Both the position numbers and the translations under genes were made by a program. The notes under the pieces were generated by a model, which was given only the letters and a program-made list of their open reading frames with translations, was not told the DNA's origin and made no database searches. This document shows positions 26,718 through 35,357 of a DNA stretch of 64,000 nt, one piece after another. The DNA comes from Rhizobium sp. BK602 (GTDB taxonomy: Bacteria; Pseudomonadota; Alphaproteobacteria; Rhizobiales; Rhizobiaceae): contig NZ_JACIBC010000005.1 in assembly GCF_014195095.1 (NCBI RefSeq), positions 372,001 to 436,000 on the forward strand. Reading direction: 5' to 3'. Each line of letters starts with the position of its first letter. The first letter of the stretch is position 1.

Positions 26718-27920
26718 ATGACGGATATTGCGACCCCAGCACCCTTCACCCGACAGATCATCACGCGCACGGTCCTGCGCGCCATCTTCGAACACGGCCC
26801 CATCTCGCGCGCCGAACTGGCGCGCCTGACGGGCCTCTCCAAGCAAAGCATGTCGGAGATCGTGCGCCAGTTGGAGAGCGAAGGCTGGCTGCGCGTGAGC
26901 GGCCGAACCCAGGGCGCCATCGGCCGCAGCGCCGTCACCTACGAGCTGGAACCGCATAGAGCCTTCGTCTTCGGCGCCGATGTCGGTGGCACGAAAATCC
27001 ACGCCGCGCTCGCCGATCTTGCCGGCGACATCATTGCCGAGACCATCGAACCGACCGACCCGCGCGGCGGCGAGCATATCGCCGATCAGCTCGCCCGCAT
27101 CGAGACCGCATTGCTGCAGCAGTCCGGTATCGCGAAAACCGCGGTGGAAATGGGCGTGATCGGCATTCCCGGCGCTATCCATCCGAAAACCCGGCGCCTG
27201 ACCATGGTGCCGAACATCGCCGGCCTCACCGAACTGGCGCTGGAGGACGGCCTGCGCGACCGGCTGGGCCACGACATCCTGATCGACAACGACGTCAACC
27301 TGGCCGCGCTCGGCGAGCAATGGCTCGGCGACGGCCGCAACATCGATAATTTCGTCTTTGTGGCGCTCGGCACCGGCATCGGCATGGGGATCATCAATGA
27401 AGGCCGGCTGATCCATGGCGCACGCGGCGGCGCCGGCGAGATCTCGACGCTGCCGCTCGGCGCCGATCCTTTCGACCCACGCAGCTTTGCCGCTGGCGCC
27501 CTGGAATCGGCCATCGGCAGCGTCGCCATCCGCGGGCGCTATGAAGCGCTCGGAGGAACGCCGGGCCTCACCGTGCGGGACATGTTCGAGCGCAAGGACG
27601 ACCCACTCGTTTTCATGGTGATCGATGAGGTAGCGCGCATCGTCGCAACATCGCTGGTCGCCATCGCCGCCGTGGTCGACCCGGAGAGGATCATCTTCGG
27701 CGGCAGCGTCGGCGCCCGGCCGGAGCTCGTCGAGCGCATTATCTCTCATCTTCCGCGCTGCATGCCGGCGCCGCCGGCCTGCAGCATCAGCCCGCTCGGC
27801 AGCAAGGCCGGTCTCTACGGCGCCATCGCCGCCGCGCTCGACCGCTTCCGCCGGACATTGTTCGAAATTCCCGGTCACAGTGAGCTCGCCAAGGCTTCCA
27901 TGGCGGGAAAAACATCGTAA
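26718..27920 (+). CDS. ROK-family transcriptional regulator
   Basis: This 400-residue NagC/Mlc-type protein has an N-terminal winged helix (RTVLRAIFEHGPISRAELARLTGLSKQSMSEIVRQLE) and a sugar-kinase-like ROK domain with the nucleotide-type motif FGADVGGTKIHAALADL, the metal or sugar motif NDVNLAALGEQW and GTGIGMGIINEGRLIHGARGGAGEI. The usual zinc-binding CxCGxxGC cluster is absent here. The start is ATG 26718 rather than TTG 26712. It lies 60 bp upstream of the second gamma-glutamyltransferase gene and divergent from an aldolase. Confidence 0.9.
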   Translation: MTDIATPAPFTRQIITRTVLRAIFEHGPISRAELARLTGLSKQSMSEIVRQLESEGWLRVSGRTQGAIGRSAVTYELEPHRAFVFGADVGGTKIHAALADLAGDIIAETIEPTDPRGGEHIADQLARIETALLQQSGIAKTAVEMGVIGIPGAIHPKTRRLTMVPNIAGLTELALEDGLRDRLGHDILIDNDVNLAALGEQWLGDGRNIDNFVFVALGTGIGMGIINEGRLIHGARGGAGEISTLPLGADPFDPRSFAAGALESAIGSVAIRGRYEALGGTPGLTVRDMFERKDDPLVFMVIDEVARIVATSLVAIAAVVDPERIIFGGSVGARPELVERIISHLPRCMPAPPACSISPLGSKAGLYGAIAAALDRFRRTLFEIPGHSELAKASMAGKTS

Positions 27921-27980
27921 AACGGTAGCCGAGCGCATCGTCGCGGAAGCGAACAAGACAGGCAGAGGATACTGAAGGAC

Positions 27981-29570
27981 ATGCAGCAGCGGGATTTTTT
28001 CAAACCGGGCCGTTCGGTCGCCGTTTCCGACAAGGGCATGGCCGCAACCTCGCATCCGCTGGCCACCCTTGCCGCCGTCGATATCCTGCGCGAGGGGGGC
28101 AGCGCGGTTGACGCCGCCGTCGCCGCGGTCGCGCTGCAATGCGTCATCGATCCGCACATGACCGGCATTGGCGGCGACTGCTTCGCACTTTATGCGCCCG
28201 CCGGCGGCACGCCGGTCGCGCTCAACGGTTCCGGCCGCGCACCGCAAAGGGCAAAGCTCGATTATTTCCTGGAACAGGGCCTCACCGCCATTCCCGACGA
28301 CAGCCCGCATGCGGTCACCATTCCGGGTGCCATCGACGCCTGGTGCCGACTGATCGGCGCCTATGGCCGCTTCGACATGGGCCGGGTGCTCGCGCCGGCG
28401 ATCGCGGCTGCCGAAGAGGGCTATTGCATCACCCCGCGCGTCGAACTCGACTGGCATCGTTACAGCGGCCGTGTGGCCAAATATCCGGCGTCGTCAGCCT
28501 ATTTCCTGCCGCATGGCCAAGCGCCACGCACCGGCCAACGCGTCACCAATCCCGCGCTGGCCGCGACGCTGAAAGCCGTCGCCAGGGAAGGCCGGGATGC
28601 CTTCTATCGCGGGCGGGTCGCCGAGGAAATCACAAAGCTGCTGCAGTCGCTGGGCGGCCTGCACGAAGAAAGGGACTTCGCCGACTACAAGGCGTTCGAG
28701 ACCACGCCGATCTCGGGCAAGTTCCGCGGCCGCGATCTCCTGGAATGCCCGCCGAACGGACAGGGCCTCGCGGCCCTGCTGATCACCCGCATTCTCGATG
28801 GCTTCGACCTTCGCGATCCCAAGCTCAGCGACGCCGACCGCATCCATCTGCATGCGGAAGCGACCAAGGCCGGCTATGCCATGCGCGACCAGCTGATCAG
28901 CGATCCGGAGTACCTGACCTTCGATATCGATGCCCTGCTGTCGGACCGCTCGATTGCCGCCATGCGCGCCAAGATCAGCCTCGAGCGGGCTGCCGACGCT
29001 TCGGTCTGGGACGGGCCGACGCACAGGGATACCGTCTATGTCTCCGTGGTCGACCGCGACGGCAATGCGATTTCGCTGATCAATTCGGTCTTCTTCCCCT
29101 TCGGCAGCGGCATCTATGCACCGGGCTGCGGCGTGTTGCTGCAAAATCGCGGTGCCGGCTTCGTCCTCAAGCCGGGACATCCGAACGCCATCGGCCCCGG
29201 CAAGCTGCCCTTCCACACCATCATTCCGGGAATGCTGATGGAAAACGGCAAGGTGCGCATGAGCTTCGGCGTCATGGGCGGGCAGTATCAGGCCGCCGGC
29301 CATGCCCATATGCTGACCCAGATTCTCGACCGCGATCTCGACCCGCAACAGGCGAGCGACCAGCCGCGCAGCTTCTGCTTCGGCGGCAAGCTGTCGCTGG
29401 AGCCGACGATTTCGGAAGAGACCAGACGCGATCTCGAGCGGCGCGGCCATGTCGTCGAATGGGCGGACGAGCCGATCGGCGGCGCGCAGGCGATCATGAT
29501 CGATCACGAACGCGGCGTCCTCCTCGGCGCTTCGGATCACCGCAAGGACGGGGTCGCGCTGGGGTATTGA
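27981..29570 (+). CDS. Gamma-glutamyltransferase family protein (second copy)
   Basis: This 529-residue protein starts with the family opening DKGMAATSHPLATLAAVDILREGGSAVDAAVAAVALQCVIDPHMTGIGGDCF. The predicted nucleophile is Thr351 in RDTVYVSVVDRDG; the usual His after the Thr is Tyr here. No signal peptide is seen. It is clearly different in length and loop sequence from the copy at 18807, so the two are unlikely to be a recent duplication. It follows a ROK regulator in the same direction. Confidence 0.88.
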   Translation: MQQRDFFKPGRSVAVSDKGMAATSHPLATLAAVDILREGGSAVDAAVAAVALQCVIDPHMTGIGGDCFALYAPAGGTPVALNGSGRAPQRAKLDYFLEQGLTAIPDDSPHAVTIPGAIDAWCRLIGAYGRFDMGRVLAPAIAAAEEGYCITPRVELDWHRYSGRVAKYPASSAYFLPHGQAPRTGQRVTNPALAATLKAVAREGRDAFYRGRVAEEITKLLQSLGGLHEERDFADYKAFETTPISGKFRGRDLLECPPNGQGLAALLITRILDGFDLRDPKLSDADRIHLHAEATKAGYAMRDQLISDPEYLTFDIDALLSDRSIAAMRAKISLERAADASVWDGPTHRDTVYVSVVDRDGNAISLINSVFFPFGSGIYAPGCGVLLQNRGAGFVLKPGHPNAIGPGKLPFHTIIPGMLMENGKVRMSFGVMGGQYQAAGHAHMLTQILDRDLDPQQASDQPRSFCFGGKLSLEPTISEETRRDLERRGHVVEWADEPIGGAQAIMIDHERGVLLGASDHRKDGVALGY

Positions 29571-29604
29571 GCGCGTTCATCCATCCGCCGGAACTTTAGG
29601 CGCC

Positions 29605-30897
29605 TCAGATAATCCCACCGCCGCCTGCCGCAGAAGCCGGACGCTCGCTCGCGACCTTCCTCCGATAGCCGCTTGCCCTGTAGGCTGAGATTGGATCGAT
29701 GGCGCCGCCGGTGCGGCGGCGGGCTTCGGCGAGGATCGGCTCGACGTCGGCGCGATAGGCGCGCTTCAACGTCTCAGAGGCCATCAGCGCGTCATTGGCA
29801 TCCTGATAGCCGGCCAGGGCGTCGCGGTCGACGATCAAGGCCTGCGCATAGGCGCGGCGGATTTCGTTAGCGCTGGAGATCAGGCTTTCGATCGGGTCGG
29901 TGACATTGTGCGACTGGTCGATCATATGCGCCGGATTGAAGTCGTTGACGCCGCGCTGCTCCGCATCGATCAGCTCGTTGAAGACAAGGAACAGGCGGTA
30001 GGGCTCGATCGCGCCGGCGTCGAGGTCGTCGTCGCCATATTTGGAATCGTTGAAATGGAAGCCGCCGAGCTTGCCGAACTGGATGAGGCGGGCGACGATC
30101 ATTTCGATATTGGTGTTCGGCGCGTGATGGCCGAGATCGACGAGGCACTGGGCCTTCGGTCCCAGCGTCTGCGCGATCAGGTAGTTGGTGCCCCAATCCT
30201 GCACGACGGTCGAATAGAAGGCAGGCTCGTACATCTTGTGTTCGGAAAACAGCCGCCAGTCGTCCGGCAGCGCTTTGTAGATCTCCGCCATGGCGGCGAG
30301 ATAGCGCTCGAATGCCTTGGTGAAATTGCTCTGGCCGGGGAAGTTCGAACCGTCGCCGACCCAGACCGTCAGCGCCTTGGAGCCGATGGCCTTGCCGATC
30401 TCGATACATTCGAGATTGTGCTCGACCGCCTGGGCACGGGTCGCCGCGTCGACATGGCTGAGCGAACCGTATTTGTAGGAATGCGCCTGACCGGGCGCAT
30501 CCGAGAAGGTGTTGGAGTTCATGGCGTCGAAGCCAAGGCCGAGCGCATCGCCCTTGGCCCTGATTTCCTTCGCATCCGCCTTGTCCCAGGGAATGTGCAG
30601 CGAAACATTGGGCGTCGCGCGCGTCAGCTGGTTGATGACGGCGCAGTCATCCAGCTTGTCGAAAATGCCGCGCGGCTCGCCCACGCCCGGAAAGCGGGCA
30701 AAGCGCGTGCCGCCGGTACCGACGCCCCAGGAGGGAACCGCGACGAAGAATTCGGAAACCTTTTTGGTGACAGCCTCGATATCGATGCCACGGCGGGCGA
30801 GCGATGTGCCCAGCGCTTCGTAGTCGGACTTCAGCGCGGCGGCGCGCTTGTCGTTTTCGGTAGCCACGAGATCGGGCGCAATTCTGAACTCAGCCAT
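29605..30897 (-). CDS. rhaI: L-rhamnose isomerase, rhizobial type
   Basis: This 430-residue TIM-barrel sugar isomerase converts L-rhamnose to L-rhamnulose. It has metal-ligand-type segments LFSEHKMYEPAFYSTVVQDWGTN, CLVDLGHHAPNTNIE and GGFHFNDSKYGDDDLDAGAI. The sequence type matches the rhizobial/Actinobacterial rhamnose isomerase rather than E. coli RhaA. GGGAGGAAAG precedes the ATG. It lies downstream of rhaD on the same strand, separated by a repeat element, as in the Rhizobium leguminosarum rha locus. Confidence 0.93.
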   Translation of the reverse strand: MAEFRIAPDLVATENDKRAAALKSDYEALGTSLARRGIDIEAVTKKVSEFFVAVPSWGVGTGGTRFARFPGVGEPRGIFDKLDDCAVINQLTRATPNVSLHIPWDKADAKEIRAKGDALGLGFDAMNSNTFSDAPGQAHSYKYGSLSHVDAATRAQAVEHNLECIEIGKAIGSKALTVWVGDGSNFPGQSNFTKAFERYLAAMAEIYKALPDDWRLFSEHKMYEPAFYSTVVQDWGTNYLIAQTLGPKAQCLVDLGHHAPNTNIEMIVARLIQFGKLGGFHFNDSKYGDDDLDAGAIEPYRLFLVFNELIDAEQRGVNDFNPAHMIDQSHNVTDPIESLISSANEIRRAYAQALIVDRDALAGYQDANDALMASETLKRAYRADVEPILAEARRRTGGAIDPISAYRASGYRRKVASERPASAAGGGGII

Positions 30898-30950
30898 TCT
30901 TTCCTCCCGGATATGTCATTCGAAATGTTATGGCGCCTCATTGGCCCACC

Positions 30951-31109
30951 CCTCTTCTCCCCAGCGGGGAGAAGATGCCCAACGGGCAGATGAGGAAGCG
31001 AGGAGCGTAGCGACGACCATCTTGAGCGCGAGCGAAAGATAGAATTGGGTCTGCCGCGCTACCCCCTCATCCGACCCTGCGGGCCACCTTCTCCCCGCTG
31101 GGGAGAAGG
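30951..31109. repeat. Paired palindromic RIME-like repeat between rhaD and rhaI
   Basis: CTTCTCCCCAGCGGGGAGAAG (30954-30974) with the tail GGGCAGATGAGG is repeated in inverted orientation as CCCTCATCCGACCC then CTTCTCCCCGCTGGGGAGAAG ending at 31108. Each unit is itself a hairpin. This is the pattern I know from Rhizobium intergenic mosaic elements. It sits between two cotranscribed genes. Confidence 0.7.
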
Positions 31110-31122
31110 AAGAACGTATCGA

Positions 31123-33219
31123 TTACCGCGTAAAGCTCTGCGCGTTGCCGGCGTCGACGTTGATGATATTGCCTGTCGATTTGGCCGAAAGGTCCGACGC
31201 CAGGAAGTAGATTGCCTCGGCGATGTCCTCGGGGAAGACATTGAGCTTCAGCATCGAACGCTTGCGGTAATGTTCCTCCAGATCGTCCACTTCGATCTTC
31301 GAAGAGGCGGCGCGCTGCTCGCGCCATTCGCCGTTCCAGATCTTCGAGCCACGCAGGACGGCATCGGGATTGACCGTGTTGACGCGAATGCCGGCTTCCG
31401 CACCTTCAAGCGCCAGGCAACGCGCCAGATGGATCTCGGCGGCCTTGGCCGTGCAATAGGCGGCGGCGTTCGGCGACGAGGCGAGGCCGTTCTTGGAGGC
31501 GACGAAGACGACGTTGCCGCCGAGATTCTGGCGGCGGAACAACCGGAAGGCCTCACGCGAGACGAGGAAATAGCCGGTGGCGAGAATGTCGATATTGCGA
31601 TTCCACATCGAAAGCTCGGTGCTTTCGATCGGCGCGGAGGAAGCAATGCCGGCATTGGAGACGAGAATGTCGATGCCGCCGAATTCGACACAGGCTTCGG
31701 CAAAGGAGGAGATGACGCCCTCTTCCTTGGTGACGTCGAGTCTCACGCTGCGCACCGCGTCGGCGCCGTATGCCTTGGCGAAATCCGCCTGGGTGCTCTC
31801 AAGCGCCACCTGGTCAATATCCGCCAGCACCACGCAGGCGCCCTCGTCCACCAGACGCGCCGCCGTGGCGCGGCCGATGCCGCCGGCACCGCCGGTGACG
31901 AAGGCGACGCGGCCGGCAAGGCTCTTCGGCTTCGGCATGCGCTGCAGCTTCGCCTCTTCCAGCAGCCAATATTCGATATCGAAGGCTTCTTGCTCCGGCA
32001 GGCCCTGATATTCGGAGACCGTGGAGGCACCGCGCATGACATTGATGGCGTTGACATAGAATTCGCCGGCAATGCGGGCAGTCGCCTTGTCGCGGGCAAA
32101 GGACAGAAGGCCGACGCCCGGCACCAGGAAGATCACCGGGTTCGGATCGCGCATCGCCGGCGAATTGTCATGCTTGCAGTCGTTGTAATAGCGGGCGTAG
32201 TCGGCGCGATAATCCTCCAGCGCCTTGTCGAGGCCGGCGATGATGGCATCGACATCCGGCTTGGCCGGATCGAAATCGACGATCAGCGGGCGGATCTTGG
32301 TGCGCAGGAAATGGTCCGGGCAGCTCGTGCCGAGCGCGCCGAGCGGGCGGAGGTTCTTCGAGTTGACGAATTCGAGCACGGCATCCTGATCGTCGAAATG
32401 TCCGAGCTTGCGCTCGGCTTTGCCGATACGGCCGCGGATTTCCGGCATCAGCTTGGCGGCGATCGCTCGGCGCTCAGCCTGCGGCAGGCTCTGGACCGCC
32501 GTGCCGCCGAAAATGGTCTTGCCTACGGTCTTGGCGGCGAACCACTCGATCGCCTTGTTGATGATCTCAAGCGTCAGCTCGTAGCAATCCTTGGCATCAT
32601 TCGCCCAGGTGAAGAGACCGTGGCTTTCGAGCACGACGCCCTTGGCATTCGGATGCGCCTTGACGAAGGCTTCGAGATCGAGGCCGAGCTGGAAACCAGG
32701 GCGCCGCCAGGGCAGCCAGCCGATCTCGTCACCGAAGATTTCGCGGGTCAGTTCGCGCGAGTTCTTCGAGGCGGCGATGGCGATGATCGCATCCGGATGC
32801 ATATGATCGACATGGGTGAAGGGCACGAAACCATGCAGCGGCGTATCGATGGACGCGGCACGCGCATTGAGGTTGAAGGTGCAGTGCGGCAGGAAGCCGA
32901 CCATGCGATCCTCGTCGGCGACGCCCTTGTAGATGCTCTTCAGGCTATCGAGCTTGTCCTGATAGAGCGTCGCGAAGCCGTCGAGCTTGATCGTGCCGAC
33001 ATCGCCACCGGAGCCCTTGACCCACAACACCCTAACCTTTTCGCCATTCAGCGGATCGGTTTCCATGACCTTGGCCGACGTGTTGCCGCCACCATAATTG
33101 GTGATACGCTTGTCGGCGCCCAGCAGATTGGAGCGGTAGAGCAACTTGCCCGGCTCGTCGAGCTTGGCCACATAGGCGTCATCCCAACGATTATCCAGAA
33201 GTCGAACCTCGGCCGTCAT
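31123..33219 (-). CDS. rhaD: Bifunctional rhamnulose-1-phosphate aldolase / L-lactaldehyde dehydrogenase
   Basis: This 698-residue fusion has a class II aldolase domain at residues 1-400 (NYGGGNTSAKV, metal-binding His in FVPFTHVDHMHPD and VLESHGLFTW) and a C-terminal short-chain dehydrogenase domain with TGGAGGIGRA near residue 440 and YCTAK near 588. It cleaves rhamnulose-1-phosphate to DHAP and lactaldehyde and oxidises or reduces the aldehyde. The gene is divergent from rhaR with overlapping promoters. Confidence 0.95.
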   Translation of the reverse strand: MTAEVRLLDNRWDDAYVAKLDEPGKLLYRSNLLGADKRITNYGGGNTSAKVMETDPLNGEKVRVLWVKGSGGDVGTIKLDGFATLYQDKLDSLKSIYKGVADEDRMVGFLPHCTFNLNARAASIDTPLHGFVPFTHVDHMHPDAIIAIAASKNSRELTREIFGDEIGWLPWRRPGFQLGLDLEAFVKAHPNAKGVVLESHGLFTWANDAKDCYELTLEIINKAIEWFAAKTVGKTIFGGTAVQSLPQAERRAIAAKLMPEIRGRIGKAERKLGHFDDQDAVLEFVNSKNLRPLGALGTSCPDHFLRTKIRPLIVDFDPAKPDVDAIIAGLDKALEDYRADYARYYNDCKHDNSPAMRDPNPVIFLVPGVGLLSFARDKATARIAGEFYVNAINVMRGASTVSEYQGLPEQEAFDIEYWLLEEAKLQRMPKPKSLAGRVAFVTGGAGGIGRATAARLVDEGACVVLADIDQVALESTQADFAKAYGADAVRSVRLDVTKEEGVISSFAEACVEFGGIDILVSNAGIASSAPIESTELSMWNRNIDILATGYFLVSREAFRLFRRQNLGGNVVFVASKNGLASSPNAAAYCTAKAAEIHLARCLALEGAEAGIRVNTVNPDAVLRGSKIWNGEWREQRAASSKIEVDDLEEHYRKRSMLKLNVFPEDIAEAIYFLASDLSAKSTGNIINVDAGNAQSFTR

Positions 33220-33310
33220 GTCATCCTCCCATAAATCATCTCTCGCGAGCGTACCGAAATCATGGATGCCGCTCCGTTGCGATCAGCATATCGCTCACGA
33301 AGAGTCACTT

Positions 33311-33383
33311 TGTCAATCGAAAACGATCATAATTGCTAATGCTGCGATGCAATATGAAAGTTTATGATCGTTTCTGATTGACA
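33311..33383. promoter_or_regulatory. Divergent rhaD/rhaR promoter with 21-bp inverted repeat
   Basis: The 21-bp arms at 33311-33331 and 33363-33383 are inverted copies with two mismatches and a 31-bp spacer. Each contains AACGATCATA near the centre and TTGACA at its outer end, so each arm offers a -35 box pointing outward (TTGACA at 33378-33383 for rhaR). The AACGATCAT core is the best candidate for the DeoR-type RhaR operator. Confidence 0.7.
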
Positions 33384-33424
33384 CCTTGCCATATTTGCGA
33401 AATAACCCCAGCCAGGAGGAACCG

Positions 33425-34237
33425 ATGCACGAACGCGAACGCCATCGCATCATTTTGAGCGCCGTACAGGAGAAGCCTGTCGTGACGATTCAGGATATTT
33501 CTGAATTGACCGAGGCCTCGGAGGCGACCATCCGCCGTGATATCGCCGCCCTGCATGTACAGGGAAAGATCCGGCGTGTGCGCGGCGGTGCCGAATCGAT
33601 CCACCCGCCACAACTCGGCAATCTGGCCGGCCGCCCTTTCCGCGTTTCGGAAGGCGTCAACATCGACAAGAAACGCGCAATTGCGCGCAAGGCCGCCGAA
33701 CTCTGCAATCCGGGCGACGCCATCATCATCAATGGCGGCACGACGACGTTCCAGCTCGTGCACTATATCTCCGCCTTCCGGCTGCAGGTGATGACCAACT
33801 CCTTCGCGATCGCCGAGCACCTGGTCAAGCATTCCAAGAACACGGTGACGGTCCCGGGCGGCGCGATCTATCGCGAGCAGAGCCTGATCCTGTCGCCCTT
33901 CGACAATGACACGACCCGCAATTTCTATGCGCGGCGGATGTTCATCGGTGCCCAGGGCGTCGGCCCGCTCGGCATCATGGAGGCCGACGCTCTGGTCATC
34001 CAGAGCGAGCAGAAGCTGATGCGCCAGGCCGACGAGCTGGTCGTCATGGTCGATTCCAGCAAGTTCAATCAGCGTTCCAGCCTGATCCTGTGTCCGCTCG
34101 AACAGGTGACGACCATCATCACCGACGACGGCATTTCGGCGGAAACCATTCGGATGATCGAGGATGCGGGCGTGTCGCTGATCATCACGAGCGCATCGGC
34201 TGCGGCCGAGGAGGAGGATTCCCCGTCGGTCGCATAA
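33425..34237 (+). CDS. rhaR: DeoR-family repressor of rhamnose catabolism
   Basis: The protein has 270 residues from ATG 33425, directly after CAGGAGGAACCG. The N-terminal DeoR helix-turn-helix (RERHRIILSAVQEKPVVTIQDISELTEASEATIRRDIAALHVQGKI) is followed by the sugar-phosphate isomerase-like DeoRC domain (DAIIINGGTTTFQLVHYI, VVMVDSSKFNQRSS). In R. leguminosarum RhaR is a negative regulator of the flanking rha operons. It is followed 52 bp later by the transporter genes. Confidence 0.93.
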   Translation: MHERERHRIILSAVQEKPVVTIQDISELTEASEATIRRDIAALHVQGKIRRVRGGAESIHPPQLGNLAGRPFRVSEGVNIDKKRAIARKAAELCNPGDAIIINGGTTTFQLVHYISAFRLQVMTNSFAIAEHLVKHSKNTVTVPGGAIYREQSLILSPFDNDTTRNFYARRMFIGAQGVGPLGIMEADALVIQSEQKLMRQADELVVMVDSSKFNQRSSLILCPLEQVTTIITDDGISAETIRMIEDAGVSLIITSASAAAEEEDSPSVA

Positions 34238-34289
34238 GGCACGGCCGCGGCGGAGTGAGCATAGCCTATCAACTTTGGGAGGAAGAGAC

Positions 34290-35285
34290 ATGAATATTGC
34301 AAAGAAACTGGCAATCGGCGTCGCGCTCGCCGCGGCATTGATGGCCGGCACGGCAAGCGCGAAGGACGTCAAGATCGGCCTCGTGGTGAAGTCCCTCGGT
34401 AACGGCTTCTTCGAGGCGGCCAACAAGGGTGCCCAGGAAGCAGCCAAGGAACTCGGCGGCGTCGAAGTGATCTACACCGGCCCGACCTCGACCACGGCCG
34501 AAGGCCAGATCGAAGTCATCAACTCGCTGATCGCACAGGGTGTCGACGCCATCGCGATTTCCGCCAACGATCCGGATGCCGTCGTCCCGGCCCTCAAGAA
34601 GGCCAAGCAGCGCGGTATCAAGGTGATCTCGTGGGATTCCGGCGTCGCCCCGGCCGGCCGCATCCTGCAGCTCAACCCGTCTTCGAACGCGCTGATCGGC
34701 AAGATGTGCCTGACGCTCGCCAAGGATCACCTCGACGGCGGTAAGGGCAACTTCGCCATCCTGTCGGCCACCACCACCTCGACCAACCAGAACATCTGGA
34801 TCGGCGAGATGAAGAAGCAGCTCAAGGACTTCCCCGGCCTTAACCTCGTGACCACGGTCTATGGCGACGACCTCTCGGACAAGAGCTACCGCGAAGCCCA
34901 GGGCCTCCTGACCTCGCATCCGGACGTCAAGGTCATCGTCGCTCCGACCACCGTCGGTGTCCTCGCCGCCTCGCAGGCCGTCAAGGATGCCGGCAAGATC
35001 GGCCAGGTCTACGTGACCGGCCTCGGCCTGCCCTCCGAAATGGCCGGCGCCATCAAGTCGGGCGCGACCAAGGAATTCGCGATCTGGAACCCGATCGACC
35101 TCGGCTATTCGGCAACGCAGATCGCCTATCGCCTCGTCAAGGGCGAGACTGACGGCAAGCCGGGCAGCGAGATCAATGCCGGCCGCATGGGCAAGATCAA
35201 GGTCGGCGAGAATGGCGAAGCCGCCATGGCCGATCCCTTTGTCTACAACGCATCGAACATCGATCAGTTCTCCAAGGTCTTCTGA
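34290..35285 (+). CDS. rhaS: Rhamnose ABC transporter substrate-binding protein
   Basis: The 331-residue protein starts at ATG 34290 after GGGAGGAAGAG. It has a signal peptide (MNIAKKLAIGVALAAALMAGTASA) and a ribose-binding type periplasmic fold (DVKIGLVVKSLGNGFFEAANKGAQEAAKELGG, then DAIAISANDPDAVVPALKKA). It captures rhamnose for the RhaTPQ importer and is the first gene of that operon's transporter part. Confidence 0.95.
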   Translation: MNIAKKLAIGVALAAALMAGTASAKDVKIGLVVKSLGNGFFEAANKGAQEAAKELGGVEVIYTGPTSTTAEGQIEVINSLIAQGVDAIAISANDPDAVVPALKKAKQRGIKVISWDSGVAPAGRILQLNPSSNALIGKMCLTLAKDHLDGGKGNFAILSATTTSTNQNIWIGEMKKQLKDFPGLNLVTTVYGDDLSDKSYREAQGLLTSHPDVKVIVAPTTVGVLAASQAVKDAGKIGQVYVTGLGLPSEMAGAIKSGATKEFAIWNPIDLGYSATQIAYRLVKGETDGKPGSEINAGRMGKIKVGENGEAAMADPFVYNASNIDQFSKVF

Positions 35286-35306
35286 TCGAGACTTCGTCCG
35301 CAGCTT

Positions 35307-35328
35307 TCCGGCGGCCTCGGCCGCCGGA
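35307..35328 (+). terminator. Hairpin between rhaS and rhaT
   Basis: TCCGGCGGC, loop CTCG, GCCGCCGGA form a perfect 9-bp stem just after the rhaS stop, with no T-run. It probably protects the rhaS mRNA 3' end, raising binding protein over ATPase and permeases. Confidence 0.6.
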
Positions 35329-35357
35329 TCTCGCTTCATCCATCCGGTGCATTGCTG

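Noticed and set aside
30951..31109. Possible insertion sequence or CRISPR from paired repeats
   Set aside because: Only two inverted hairpin units with no transposase and no regular spacers. It fits a rhizobial intergenic mosaic element.
31045..33234. 729-codon open frame on the plus strand over rhaD
   Set aside because: It is antisense to the bifunctional rhaD gene, begins inside a repeat element and has no recognisable domain.
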